From: UBA5972 sp002430125
GTDB lineage: Bacteria; Pseudomonadota; Alphaproteobacteria; Rhodobacterales; Rhodobacteraceae
Direction: 5' to 3'
Assembly: GCA_937892915.1 (NCBI GenBank)
Contig: CALBIC010000101.1
Location: 40,738-104,737 of the forward strand
DNA: 64,000 nucleotides
Both the position numbers and the translations under genes were made by a program. Below the pieces are notes generated by a model, which did no database searches, was not told where the DNA came from, and saw nothing but the letters and a program-made list of their open reading frames with translations. The stretch's first letter is position 1. Each line of letters begins with the position of its first letter. This document shows positions 25,839 through 34,450 of the stretch, one piece after another.

Positions 25839-26816
25839 ATGAAGACTCTTCGCGCGACCATAAAAGGTGTTGGCCACTATCTGCCCGAACGGGTGATAGA
25901 GAATGCCGAATTTGAAAAGACGCTGGACACCACAGATGACTGGATTAAATCCCGTTCGGGCATTGAACGGCGTCATTTTGCGGCCGAGGGCGAACTCACC
26001 TCACATTTGGCGGTAAAAGCTGCCCAGAACGCGTTGACAGATGCTGGCTTGACCATCGACCAGATCGACGCGATCATTCTGGCAACTTCGACCCCGGATC
26101 AGACATTTCCCGCAACAGCAACCAAAGTGCAGGCAGCCCTGGGAATGCAGCGCGGCTTTGCCTTTGACGTTCAGGCGGTTTGCGCCGGATTTGTTTTTGC
26201 GCTGGCCAATGCCAATGCGATGATCCTTTCGGGTCAGGCGCGCCGGGTAATCGTCATCGGCGCCGAGACATTTTCACGGATAATGGACTGGACTGACCGG
26301 TCAACCTGCGTCCTGTTTGGCGATGGCGCTGGTGCCGTTGTGCTGGAGGCAACCGAAACCGACGGCGCCAGTTCAGATCGCGGAATATTGTCGACCGATC
26401 TGCATTCCGACGGGCGTTTCAGTGACTTACTCTATGTTGATGGTGGCGTTTCCTCTACGCAGACAGCCGGTGTGTTAAAGATGGAAGGCCGCGAGGTTTT
26501 CAAACATGCGGTCATCAAACTGGCCCAAACGGCCGATGCAGCGATGGAAAAGGCCGGTGTCACTGCCGATCAGGTCGATTGGGTGGTGCCGCATCAGGCC
26601 AATCTGCGGATCATTAAGTCGACCGCCCAGAAAATGGGCGTGCCGATTGAACGCGTCGTATTAACCGTTCAGGACCATGGTAATACTTCGGCGGCATCGA
26701 TTCCCCTTGCGCTGTCTGTGGGCAAAGCCCGCGGGCAGATCAAGCGAGGTGACCTTCTGGTCGCCGAAGCTATTGGCGGGGGTCTGGCCTGGGGGGCCGT
26801 AGTTCTGCGCTGGTAG
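25839..26816 (+). CDS. fabH: 3-oxoacyl-[acyl-carrier-protein] synthase III
   Basis: A 325-residue condensing enzyme that starts fatty-acid synthesis by joining acetyl-CoA (or a branched primer) to malonyl-ACP. The catalytic triad is visible: C115 in DVQAVCAGF, the histidine in PHQANLRI, and the asparagine in HGNTSAAS. The start at ATG 25839 (MKTLRATIKGVGHYLP) gives the usual length and N terminus; GTG 25827 would overlap the plsX stop and add four residues. It ends about 110 bases before ihfA, which has its own promoter. Confidence 0.95.
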   Translation: MKTLRATIKGVGHYLPERVIENAEFEKTLDTTDDWIKSRSGIERRHFAAEGELTSHLAVKAAQNALTDAGLTIDQIDAIILATSTPDQTFPATATKVQAALGMQRGFAFDVQAVCAGFVFALANANAMILSGQARRVIVIGAETFSRIMDWTDRSTCVLFGDGAGAVVLEATETDGASSDRGILSTDLHSDGRFSDLLYVDGGVSSTQTAGVLKMEGREVFKHAVIKLAQTADAAMEKAGVTADQVDWVVPHQANLRIIKSTAQKMGVPIERVVLTVQDHGNTSAASIPLALSVGKARGQIKRGDLLVAEAIGGGLAWGAVVLRW

Positions 26817-26869
26817 AGGTCGAATTGAGTGAAAAGGGCGAATTATCGCCTGTTTCCAAGCCGTTGTTG

Positions 26870-26899
26870 TTGACTCTTTATTTTGAATGTCCGTATTCT
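26870..26899 (+). promoter_or_regulatory. Candidate ihfA promoter
   Basis: TTGACT (26870-26875) and TATTCT (26894-26899) are separated by 18 bases, about 30 bases upstream of the ihfA ATG. Both boxes differ from consensus by few bases, and a transcript start near 26906 would leave room for the GGGGGA ribosome binding site. Confidence 0.55.
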
Positions 26900-26927
26900 T
26901 GCCCCATGCGTTAATGGGGGAACTGCA

Positions 26928-27230
26928 ATGAGTGACAATACATTGACCCGTATGGATTTAAGTGAAGCGGTTTTTCGTGAAGTCGGACTGTCGCGCAATG
27001 AATCTGCGGATTTGGTCGAAGCTGTGCTTAAACACATGTCAGACGCGCTTGCGTCAGGTGACAGTGTTAAGATTTCGTCGTTTGGCACGTTCGGCGTTCG
27101 CGACAAAACGGCCCGTATTGGCCGTAATCCGAAAACCGGCGAAGAAGTTCTGATTTTGCCGCGCCGGGTGATGACGTTCCGTCCATCGCATCTGATGAAA
27201 GAGCGTGTTGCGACCGGAAACAAAGGTTAA
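26928..27230 (+). CDS. ihfA: Integration host factor subunit alpha
   Basis: A 100-residue DNA-bending protein that pairs with IHF beta. The sequence has the HU/IHF fold, with SVKISSFGTFGVRDK and the DNA-intercalating arm RNPKTGEEVLILPRRV, and ends in FRPSHLMKERV. The length and the alpha-type TLTRMDLSEAVF start separate it from HU. The ATG at 26928 follows GGGGGA; an upstream in-frame ATG at 26883 falls in the promoter region. It is followed after eight bases by a MerR-family gene, the order seen in many proteobacteria. Confidence 0.95.
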   Translation: MSDNTLTRMDLSEAVFREVGLSRNESADLVEAVLKHMSDALASGDSVKISSFGTFGVRDKTARIGRNPKTGEEVLILPRRVMTFRPSHLMKERVATGNKG

Positions 27231-27238
27231 GCGGGGCG

Positions 27239-27961
27239 ATGGCGAAATCAGCTGACGCTTTTCGCACGATCAGCGAAGTCTCTGACTGGCTGGAAACCCC
27301 TGCGCATGTTCTCAGATTTTGGGAAAGCCGTTTTACGCAAGTAAAACCGGTAAAACGCGCTGGCGGGCGGCGATATTATCGTCCGACTGACATGATGTTG
27401 CTCGGTGGCATCCGGCGGCTGTTGCATGACGATGGCATCACCATCAAAGGTGTGCAGAAAATCATGCGCGAAAAGGGCGTCAAATACGTAAGCTCTTTAT
27501 CCTTGCCGCTGCCAGGCGAAGATGATGACCAAGGGTCTGTGCGCGAAACCACACCAATTACCGAGATCCTTGGCGATGAAGGCACTGCAATCGCCGCCGA
27601 TGATCGTGCTGACAATGATGATGCATTTGAAACCTGGGGCGGGGTCGCTGCCACAACCGAACCGGATGACACTGCCGAGGGTGCAGAATCCGAGGTGATG
27701 GTTGTTCGCACGACCAAGGTTGAAGTTGAAGTCCTTGCCGTGGAAACCAAAATAATCGCTCCCGAAATCGAAGACGAATTGGACGACCGCGCATTTCTTG
27801 AACAGTTCATGGAAGACGGAAAAGCCGCGCGCGATACGGCTGTTGACGTGGCACCAAAGGACGCCAGCCTCACCAAACCACTGGATGACCGGGTCGCTGC
27901 CATTTATCAACGTCTCTTGCATCTGCGCAACCGGATGCACGCCGACATGATGCAAGGTTAA
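27239..27961 (+). CDS. MerR-family transcriptional regulator
   Basis: A 240-residue protein with an N-terminal MerR winged helix-turn-helix (residues about 9-75: TISEVSDWLETPAHVLRFWESRF, then RRYYRPTDMMLLGGIRRLL). The rest is not a typical effector domain: residues 95-190 are acidic, low-complexity and rich in E, D, T and V, and a short helical end follows (LDDRVAAIYQRLLHLRNRMH). It shows no cysteine metal site. This architecture is common for the MerR protein beside ihfA in Rhodobacterales, but its targets are unknown to me. Eight bases after ihfA, so probably co-transcribed. Confidence 0.85.
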   Translation: MAKSADAFRTISEVSDWLETPAHVLRFWESRFTQVKPVKRAGGRRYYRPTDMMLLGGIRRLLHDDGITIKGVQKIMREKGVKYVSSLSLPLPGEDDDQGSVRETTPITEILGDEGTAIAADDRADNDDAFETWGGVAATTEPDDTAEGAESEVMVVRTTKVEVEVLAVETKIIAPEIEDELDDRAFLEQFMEDGKAARDTAVDVAPKDASLTKPLDDRVAAIYQRLLHLRNRMHADMMQG

Positions 27962-28014
27962 GCCCCTGTTTCACGCTTGCCCCTGCGCACAAAAGCCGTA
28001 TAACACCCAACAGT

Positions 28015-28091
28015 CGGGCTATAGCGCAGCTTGGTAGCGCGTTCGTCTGGGGGACGAAAGGTCGTGAGTTCGAATCTCGCTAGCCCGACCA
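28015..28091 (+). tRNA. tRNA-Pro (anticodon GGG)
   Basis: A full cloverleaf can be drawn. The acceptor stem is CGGGCTA with TAGCCCG, and the first pair C1-G72 with A73 is typical of proline tRNAs. The D arm contains AGCGCAGCTTGGTAGCGC. The anticodon stem TTCGT/ACGAA closes the loop CTGGGGG, giving anticodon GGG. The T arm contains GAGTTCGAATCTC, and CCA is encoded. It lies between the merR-type gene and dcd. Confidence 0.96.
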
Positions 28092-28149
28092 ATTCTCCAA
28101 AATCCGGTCCCCAATTGCCGGACCGCAGACAGGCGCGAGGTGCCCCTCT

Positions 28150-29232
28150 ATGACGTCCCAACGCCCCGGAGTTCTGGCGTCACAAGCCATCCAAACGATG
28201 ATTTCAGACGGCGTAATTCAGGCTGACCTGCCGGTGCCTTATGGCCAAATCCAACCTGCCAGCCTTGATCTGCGCCTTGGCAACATCGCTTACCGGGTCC
28301 GCGCCTCGTTTCTGACTGGCAAAGGCCGCAGCGTCGCTGAGCGCTTGGCTGAATTTGAAATGCACCGGGTCGATCTGACTGCCGGAGCGGTGCTGGAAAA
28401 AGGGTGTGTCTACGTCGTCCCTCTGATGGAAAGCCTTGCGCTGCCAAAGGATATTACGGCGGTTGCCAACGCAAAATCCTCGACCGGGCGGCTTGATCTG
28501 TTAACTAGGCTTATTACCGATGGTGGCGTCGAGTTTGACCGCATCGAACCCGGTTATCACGGCCCACTTTACGCCGAGATTTGCCCACGGTCGTTTTCTG
28601 TACTTGTCCGTCCCGGTATGCGCCTGAACCAGATCAGGTTCCGCCAAGGCCAAGCAGTGCTGACCGATGCCGAACTAACGGCGCTGCATGCGACCGACGT
28701 GCTGGTATCAGGTCCGGCCCATATTGATCAGGGTCTTGGCTTTTCCGTCGACCTGCGGCCCGCGACGGGCGACTTGGTCGGCTATCGCGCCAAGCCCCAT
28801 ACCGGCGTCATCGATCTTGACAAGATCGGCTATTACGACCGGGCCGAATATTGGGAAGAAGTCCACACCAAAAACGGCCAGATCATTCTGGACCCGGATG
28901 CGTTTTACATTCTGGTCAGCCGTGAAGCCGTGCATATACCGCCCGCTTATGCCGCCGAAATGGCCCCCTATCTGGCAATGGTCGGTGAATTCCGGGTGCA
29001 TTACGCTGGCTTTTTTGACCCCGGCTTTGGCCACGCCGCTACCGGTGGCGTCGGCTCTCGCGGGGTTCTTGAGGTCCGTTGCCACGAAGCCCCGTTTGTG
29101 CTGGAGCATGGTCAGATCGTCGGGCGTTTGGTTTATGAACGTATGAACGAAATACCCGCCATGCTTTACGGTGCCGATCTCGGATCGAACTATCAGGGTC
29201 AGGGCCTGAAGCTCAGCAAGCATTTCAAGTAA
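28150..29232 (+). CDS. dcd: 2'-deoxycytidine 5'-triphosphate deaminase, long form
   Basis: A 360-residue enzyme annotated in this order as dCTP deaminase, which makes dUTP for dTMP synthesis. The first half has IQPASLDLRLG, the dUTPase/Dcd fold signature, and NAKSSTGRLDLLTRLITDGG with the conserved K-S-S-x-G-R loop. The protein is nearly twice the length of E. coli Dcd (193 residues). The second half (from about 190) seems to be a second copy of the fold, with RPATGDLVGYRAKP and a GGVGSRGVLEVRCHEAPF stretch. So it is best described as a duplicated-domain deaminase. It is just downstream of tRNA-Pro. Confidence 0.85.
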   Translation: MTSQRPGVLASQAIQTMISDGVIQADLPVPYGQIQPASLDLRLGNIAYRVRASFLTGKGRSVAERLAEFEMHRVDLTAGAVLEKGCVYVVPLMESLALPKDITAVANAKSSTGRLDLLTRLITDGGVEFDRIEPGYHGPLYAEICPRSFSVLVRPGMRLNQIRFRQGQAVLTDAELTALHATDVLVSGPAHIDQGLGFSVDLRPATGDLVGYRAKPHTGVIDLDKIGYYDRAEYWEEVHTKNGQIILDPDAFYILVSREAVHIPPAYAAEMAPYLAMVGEFRVHYAGFFDPGFGHAATGGVGSRGVLEVRCHEAPFVLEHGQIVGRLVYERMNEIPAMLYGADLGSNYQGQGLKLSKHFK

Positions 29233-29238
29233 AGCCGC

Positions 29239-29739
29239 TTAAACCTCGACCCAGCCATCCGGCGTTTTCATCCGGTGGCGGATTGTATTCGCCTGCCCCA
29301 AAGTCTGCTCCAGAAAACAGCCTTTTTTCGCCGCGTTTATCAATTCCACCACTTTTTCCACCGCATCGCTGCTGTCAATCATCACGTCAATTTCAAACGA
29401 ACGCGGTCCGGTTTCATAAATTCGCCCCTTGGCCTCCCAATCCCAGACAACGCGTGTTTCAACATCCAGATCATTCAGCGAAACTTTCAGCCGCTTCGCA
29501 AAGGCCCGTATCTGGGTCATGATGCACCCCGTCAGCCCCGCCACGAACAACGCCAAAGGCGGCGGCGCGCTTGCGTCCCCGCCATGAAACGAGCCTTCGT
29601 CAGTTGCCAGAATGAACGGCCCCTCTTCAAACGGCAGTTTCATCATCACTTCCAGATCATTGCGCATTTTGCCGGTTGCGTGGCCTTTGCAATCGAACTG
29701 AACCAGCGCCTTTTGCGGCAAACCTGCATTATCAGTCAT
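29239..29739 (-). CDS. OsmC/Ohr-family protein
   Basis: A 166-residue protein with the OsmC fold. The two redox-active cysteines of peroxiredoxin-like OsmC proteins are present, C72 in GLTGCIMTQIR and C141 in KKGCFLEQTL, so it may reduce organic hydroperoxides. It is the last gene of the TRAP operon, 12 bases after the SMP-30 gene, and converges with dcd, leaving only six bases between the stops. Why a peroxide-reducing protein belongs to this catabolic operon is not clear. A substrate or product that is easily oxidised would explain it, which is inference. Confidence 0.85.
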   Translation of the reverse strand: MTDNAGLPQKALVQFDCKGHATGKMRNDLEVMMKLPFEEGPFILATDEGSFHGGDASAPPPLALFVAGLTGCIMTQIRAFAKRLKVSLNDLDVETRVVWDWEAKGRIYETGPRSFEIDVMIDSSDAVEKVVELINAAKKGCFLEQTLGQANTIRHRMKTPDGWVEV

Positions 29740-29751
29740 GTTTTCACATCC

Positions 29752-30777
29752 TTAGTTACGTCTCTCGTTCCAGTGAACCATCGGCAACCCCGCAAACGGC
29801 GCGCTGAAATATGGAATAGTCGTGCCGCGCAGACTGCCGATGTAAACGGTTTTCAAATCCGGCCCGCCAAAGGTTACACTCGCCATCCAATTGGCTATTT
29901 GCCCGCCGCAAGCCAGCTGTAAATCCGGCGTCACGCGATCCGCAGCAAAGGCGCGCAGCAGGGCTTTGCCGGTTTCCGAACCATTGTCATCGTCCAGAAT
30001 GATCCGCAAATCGCCCTCGGGCGTCAGGGCGAAAATCCGGTCGGTCATCACATGCGTGCCCCACAGATTGCCATAAGCGTCAAAGGCAATGCCGTCGATA
30101 AACGCTGCGTGGCTTTCCGGGCCAAAGGTTTCCCGGTGGGTCAATGACCCGTCATCTTGCACCCGAAACCGGGTTATTTTCATACCACAGGTTTCAACCG
30201 CATAAAGCCATTCCTCATTGGCATCCAACCGGATTTCATTGGTGAAATGCAGACCATCCGCCACAATCCTAAGGCCCTTTTCATCAACCACCGCAATAAA
30301 CCCGTCGATGATGTTGGGACTGCTCGCCGCCATCCAGTTCGAAATCGTGGTTGATACAGTCAGCCAAATTCGGTCTTTGCTGTCGCGCAACACGAAATTG
30401 ACCTTTCCAATCGGCTTGCCATTCAGCGTGTCGTAAAGCACCTTGGTTTCGCCATCGCGGCGCATAACCTCCAAGCGATCGGTGCCAAAATTCGAAATCA
30501 GAATGTCGCCGTTGCGCGCAAACGCCAGACCGTTTGGCAAGGTGCCCGAAGTATAGCGGCTGGCTTCGTCATCGGTTTGCGCAAATCCGGTTTGTTCCGA
30601 CTGGGCAATCAATTCCTGCTGCCCATCCGGCAAAATATGCATAACCCCGCCCCGCGCATCCGCCGCCCAAAGCGAGCCATCGGGTTCCGCCAAAATACAT
30701 TCTGGCCTTTGCAGATCATGCCCTATGTACTTCAGATCAGCCGGGTTCACCTGAAACCCGTCGATTGGATTGGCCAT
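29752..30777 (-). CDS. SMP-30/gluconolactonase-family hydrolase
   Basis: A 341-residue six-bladed beta-propeller protein. Family features are an early RPECILAEPDGSLWAADARGG, DRIWLTVST, the metal-site-like FTNEIRLDANEEWLYAVET, and IDGIAFDAYGNLWGTHVM. Characterised relatives hydrolyse sugar lactones using one divalent cation. It has no signal peptide. It lies two bases after the FAH-family gene, so it probably hydrolyses a lactone or related intermediate of the same unknown pathway. Confidence 0.85.
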   Translation of the reverse strand: MANPIDGFQVNPADLKYIGHDLQRPECILAEPDGSLWAADARGGVMHILPDGQQELIAQSEQTGFAQTDDEASRYTSGTLPNGLAFARNGDILISNFGTDRLEVMRRDGETKVLYDTLNGKPIGKVNFVLRDSKDRIWLTVSTTISNWMAASSPNIIDGFIAVVDEKGLRIVADGLHFTNEIRLDANEEWLYAVETCGMKITRFRVQDDGSLTHRETFGPESHAAFIDGIAFDAYGNLWGTHVMTDRIFALTPEGDLRIILDDDNGSETGKALLRAFAADRVTPDLQLACGGQIANWMASVTFGGPDLKTVYIGSLRGTTIPYFSAPFAGLPMVHWNERRN

Positions 30778-30779
30778 TC

Positions 30780-31709
30780 CTACCCTCCTTTAACGATCCG
30801 GTTCGCCAGAATGCCGATATTCTCGATCTCAAGTTCAAACCGGTCACCCGGCGCAAGGCGCTTGCCGATTTCCAGACCGCAGCCGGTACCAACCGTGCCT
30901 GACCCAATCACCTCGCCGGCATAAATAGTTTCCGAGGCCGAGATATGCGCCAGAATATCCGCAAAATTGTGATACATATCCCGGCTGTTCCCGCCGCCCC
31001 AGCGTTCGCCATTCACCCGCGCTTCCATGTTCAAAGCCACCGGATGCGGCACCTCGTCCGCGGTCAGGATATAGGGTCCAAGGATGTTACCCGTATCAAA
31101 ATCCTTGCCCTTCGCCGGGCCAAGTTTCGCTTCCATTTCAAGCATTTGCGCATCGCGCGCCGACACGTCATTCAGGATCGTATAGCCGAAAATGTGGTCC
31201 GGTGCGTCCTCGCGGCTGATATCTTTGCCGGTCTTACCAATGACAATCGCCAGTTCAAGTTCGATGTCCAGATATTCAGCGTAAGATGGCCATAAGACAT
31301 CCATCTGATGCCCGATAAAGGACATCCGGTTGCCCTTGTAATAGATCGGCTGCTGATACCAGACCTTTGGGATTGCATAGGTTTGGCCGGTCAACTTGGC
31401 CGATTGTTCAAAGCCGTTTTTCAGATGTTCCTCAAACACCAGGCAGTCACGATATTGCACCGGCATGATCGGCGGCAGGAACACGACTTCGGCGACCGGG
31501 ATTATGGTGCGTTTATTGGCGCGCCGCAGCAATCCATGCGCTTGTTCCAACCCGTAATCGCCTTCGTTGATCACCGCCTGCATACTGGTGAAAACGTTGG
31601 TTTCATAACGGGCAAGTTCGGCGGCACGATCAAGATCAAGCAGCATGTCGTCATCAAGTGCTGCGACAACCTTTGTGCGGCCGTTATGGTGGACTGTGGC
31701 CAATCGCAT
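30780..31709 (-). CDS. Fumarylacetoacetate hydrolase-family protein
   Basis: A 309-residue member of the FAH fold. The metal-binding E-x-E lies in DIELELAIVIGKTGKDIS. LNDVSARDAQM and GPAKGKDFDTGN are the expected metal and substrate motifs, and the C terminus has GSGTVGTGCGLEIGKRLAPGD. Relatives cleave C-C bonds of acylpyruvates or decarboxylate/hydrate beta-keto acids in aromatic and sugar-acid breakdown. The exact reaction cannot be read from sequence. It sits between the cyclase and SMP-30 genes, with gaps of five and two bases. Confidence 0.87.
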   Translation of the reverse strand: MRLATVHHNGRTKVVAALDDDMLLDLDRAAELARYETNVFTSMQAVINEGDYGLEQAHGLLRRANKRTIIPVAEVVFLPPIMPVQYRDCLVFEEHLKNGFEQSAKLTGQTYAIPKVWYQQPIYYKGNRMSFIGHQMDVLWPSYAEYLDIELELAIVIGKTGKDISREDAPDHIFGYTILNDVSARDAQMLEMEAKLGPAKGKDFDTGNILGPYILTADEVPHPVALNMEARVNGERWGGGNSRDMYHNFADILAHISASETIYAGEVIGSGTVGTGCGLEIGKRLAPGDRFELEIENIGILANRIVKGG

Positions 31710-31714
31710 CTGTG

Positions 31715-32491
31715 CTATTCCTTAAATATGGCGACAGCGCGGGTGAACCCGGCCGATGCGCCTTTGATTTTGAACGGGAAACACGAGATCTCAAAGCCGT
31801 TCGCTGGCAGCGCTTCAAGGTTGGTCAGCTTTTCCATATGGCAATACCCGATTTCCATGCTGGCGCGATGCCCTTCCCAGATGATCGAGGGGTCCGGGTT
31901 TTTCGCGAATACCTGGGCAGTCAGCGCGAAAGGCGCGTCCCAACTCCAGGCATCAGTGCCGGTCACCCGCACGCCCTGACGGGTCAAAAACAACGTCGCC
32001 TCGCGCCCCATTCCGCAGCCTTTCGTCAGAAAATCCGGCTTGCCGTAATACGCCCCGGCCGAGGTGTTGATAACCACGATATCCAGCGGCTTCAGATCAT
32101 GTCCGATCCGCTTCAACTCGGCCTCGACATCAGCAGCTGTCACCACATAACCGTCGGCAAAATGCCGGAAATCCAGCTTCACGCCGGGGTTCAGGCACCA
32201 TTCCAGCGGCACCTCGTCAATGGTCAGCGCGCGCTCGCCTTTGCTCATGGTTGAGTGATGGTGATAGGGCGCATCCAGATGCGTGCCGTTATGGGTCGAG
32301 ATTTTCATCGTCTCAACCGCCCAGCCCTCGCCGCCCGGCAGCCCCTCTTTGGTCAGGCCCGGAAAGAACGACATGACCTGTTCGGCCGTGTCGCTGTGCT
32401 TGAAATAGTTAATTTCCGGCAACATGATCGGCGGGTCCGAGGCAATCCCCATTTCAAGGGCAACCGAGATATCAACAAACCGACGGGTCAT
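31715..32491 (-). CDS. Cyclase-family metal-dependent hydrolase (kynurenine formamidase/isatin hydrolase fold)
   Basis: A 258-residue protein of PF04199. The metal-binding signature HNGTHLDAPYHHH (at about residue 75) gives the H-x-G-T-H-x-D motif, normally Mn- or Zn-dependent. Relatives open formyl-kynurenine, isatin or cyclic amides. The ATG at 32491 follows AAAGGA at seven bases; the open frame to 32506 would overlap the dctM stop and lacks this signal. As the first enzyme gene after the transporter it is a candidate for the first step on the imported compound, which is inference. Confidence 0.86.
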   Translation of the reverse strand: MTRRFVDISVALEMGIASDPPIMLPEINYFKHSDTAEQVMSFFPGLTKEGLPGGEGWAVETMKISTHNGTHLDAPYHHHSTMSKGERALTIDEVPLEWCLNPGVKLDFRHFADGYVVTAADVEAELKRIGHDLKPLDIVVINTSAGAYYGKPDFLTKGCGMGREATLFLTRQGVRVTGTDAWSWDAPFALTAQVFAKNPDPSIIWEGHRASMEIGYCHMEKLTNLEALPANGFEISCFPFKIKGASAGFTRAVAIFKE

Positions 32492-32502
32492 AGGATTTCC
32501 TT

Positions 32503-33816
32503 TCATATCAAAGCAGTGGCCAGCACCGGGAACACCAGAACCAGACCTAAAACAATCAGCATCATCAACGCAAACGGGGCCGCCCCGATGAAGATATCGG
32601 TTAAGGTAATGGTCGGATCATCCAGTGCAGACTTGATCACAAAAACCGATATTCCAAACGGCGGCGTTAGCAATCCCACTTCGACCGCGATGATGGTGAC
32701 GATACCAAACCAGATCAGATCGACTTGCATTGTCACCAGCACCGGCAACATCAGCGGCACAAGGATCAGCATAATCGACGAGCTGTCCAGAACCGTGCCC
32801 ATCAGAATGACCAGCAGCACATAGGCCAGGATCACCCCCCAATAACCGATATCAGCCGTGGCGATGAAATTGCCAAATTCCGCCGGAACGCCGGACAGGG
32901 CCAACATGCGCGAATACATCTGTGCGGCGATAATCAGAAAGCTGATTGACGCGGTCACCAGACCGGTATCACTTAGCACGTCCCAAAAATCGCGCAGTCC
33001 CAGCGTCCGCCGCGCCAGCCCGATCACGATAGCCCCGGCGCAGCCAACCGCACCCGCTTCGATTGGGGTGAAAAAACCGCCGTAAATGCCGCCCAGAACC
33101 AACCCGATCAGGGTGGCAATCGGCAGGCCTTTGGATACAAGTTGCGACAAACTCAGCGGCGGGGTTTCGTTAGCCGTAGCCGCCAGATCAGGGCCCAGCA
33201 TTTTCGGCCTGAAAACCGCCATCAGATAAATCCCAAGCCCGAAAATCAGCGCCAGCAGGATACCCGGAATAACCCCGGCAATAAACAAATCCCCCACCGA
33301 TTGTTCCGTCAGCAACCCGTAAAGGATCAGCAGCAGGCTTGGTGGGATCAACATGCCCAGCACCGACGAGCCAGCAACCACACCCACCGAAAACCGGCTG
33401 GAATATCCGTGTCGCATCATTTCCGGCACCGCGATTTTGGTGAAAACCGCCGCCGAGGCGATGGAAATTCCGGTGATCGCGGCAAAAATCGCATTTGCCC
33501 CAACCGTGCCAATCCCCAAGCCGCCGCGTACCCGCCTGAACATGTGGTTGGCCACGTCAAACGCATCACGCCCCATGCCGGTGACCGACACGATATAGCC
33601 CATCAAAACGAACAGTGGCACCACCCCGAAAAAATAGCTCGAGATGGTTTCGCTTGCCGCCAGCGCCAACAGCTTTCCCGCCAGTAATGGCGAGCCCTTG
33701 ATCATCCAGACCCCGACATACGACGACAGCATCAATGAAAACGGCACCCAAAAGCCGAGGTAAATCATCAAAACCATAGCCCCGAACGAGGTTATGCCGA
33801 TTTCAAACGGGCTCAT
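32503..33816 (-). CDS. dctM: TRAP transporter large permease (DctM)
   Basis: A 437-residue membrane protein with about 12-13 hydrophobic segments, the translocation subunit of a tripartite ATP-independent periplasmic transporter. Family features include the PFSLMLSSYVGVWMIKG start, FVLMGYIVSVTGMGRDAFDVA, GTVGANAIFAAITGISIASAAV, GMLIPPSLLLILYG, and IPLML/TPPFGISVFVIK-type loops near the C terminus. Uptake is driven by a sodium gradient. The start overlaps dctQ by four bases. Substrate specificity is set by DctP and is not known. Confidence 0.92.
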   Translation of the reverse strand: MSPFEIGITSFGAMVLMIYLGFWVPFSLMLSSYVGVWMIKGSPLLAGKLLALAASETISSYFFGVVPLFVLMGYIVSVTGMGRDAFDVANHMFRRVRGGLGIGTVGANAIFAAITGISIASAAVFTKIAVPEMMRHGYSSRFSVGVVAGSSVLGMLIPPSLLLILYGLLTEQSVGDLFIAGVIPGILLALIFGLGIYLMAVFRPKMLGPDLAATANETPPLSLSQLVSKGLPIATLIGLVLGGIYGGFFTPIEAGAVGCAGAIVIGLARRTLGLRDFWDVLSDTGLVTASISFLIIAAQMYSRMLALSGVPAEFGNFIATADIGYWGVILAYVLLVILMGTVLDSSSIMLILVPLMLPVLVTMQVDLIWFGIVTIIAVEVGLLTPPFGISVFVIKSALDDPTITLTDIFIGAAPFALMMLIVLGLVLVFPVLATALI

Positions 33817-34388
33817 ACAGCCTCGCTTTTCGGGGCGACCATTCGGATCAGACAGGTCATTGCGAACAAGCCCAACTGCACCAGCAACGCCGCACAGCCG
33901 ATCAGGATGATCAGCTTCACCGGCCAGATCGGTGCGGTGAAATCCCCGATCGTGCCTTCATAGGTGTTGCGGACCCACGCCTTTTGAAACAACGGCGTGC
34001 TGGCGCTCAGGATTTGCCAGACCAAAGCCATTGCCGCCAGTGAATACAGAAAATCTATCGCCATGCGAAGGCGCGGCGCGCGTTTTTCAACGAATCCAAG
34101 CACCGCATCAGTGCGCGTCAAACGGCCTTTGCGAAAAGTTTGGGCGACTTGCAGAAACACGATGGCAACGATGGACATCGACACGATTTCAGGCACGCCC
34201 GATACCGGATTGTTAAACATACCGCGCCCGATCACATCGGCATTGACCAGCAGCATAACCGCGCAGATCAACAGGGTGCCGACCACATTCAAACCCGCAG
34301 TCATCGCGTCGATCACCCGCCGCAAAGCCTGAAACCACGGCGGGAAATCCGTTTCTGGGGAAATTGGCGAAGGTGAAACGTCAGTCAT
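33813..34388 (-). CDS. dctQ: TRAP transporter small permease (DctQ)
   Basis: A 191-residue inner-membrane protein with four hydrophobic segments at about residues 29-52, 66-85, 108-128 and 152-178. These are typical of DctQ, which together with DctM forms the membrane part of the TRAP transporter. The middle loop contains FRKGRLTRTDAVLGFVEK, the usual conserved region. It is 62 bases downstream of dctP, separated by an intrinsic terminator, and overlaps dctM by four bases. Confidence 0.9.
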   Translation of the reverse strand: MTDVSPSPISPETDFPPWFQALRRVIDAMTAGLNVVGTLLICAVMLLVNADVIGRGMFNNPVSGVPEIVSMSIVAIVFLQVAQTFRKGRLTRTDAVLGFVEKRAPRLRMAIDFLYSLAAMALVWQILSASTPLFQKAWVRNTYEGTIGDFTAPIWPVKLIILIGCAALLVQLGLFAMTCLIRMVAPKSEAV

Positions 34389-34415
34389 TCTGGCGAAATC
34401 CTTGGGGTGCTGCGA

Positions 34416-34443
34416 AAAAGGCGGGCCGATCAGCCCGCCTTTT
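34416..34443 (-). terminator. Intrinsic terminator between dctP and dctQ
   Basis: On the minus strand GGCGGGC, a TGATCG loop, and GCCCGCC are followed by a five-T run. With the flanking A/T pairs the stem is 11 bp. It lies eight bases after the dctP stop and upstream of dctQM. Partial termination would make the binding protein much more abundant than the permease and enzymes, as is known for other binding-protein operons. Confidence 0.85.
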
Positions 34444-34450
34444 CAATCAG

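Noticed and set aside
28015..28091. tRNA-Pro as an integration site of a mobile element
   Set aside because: No integrase, no repeat of the tRNA 3' end and no foreign-looking genes follow; dcd is a normal housekeeping neighbour.
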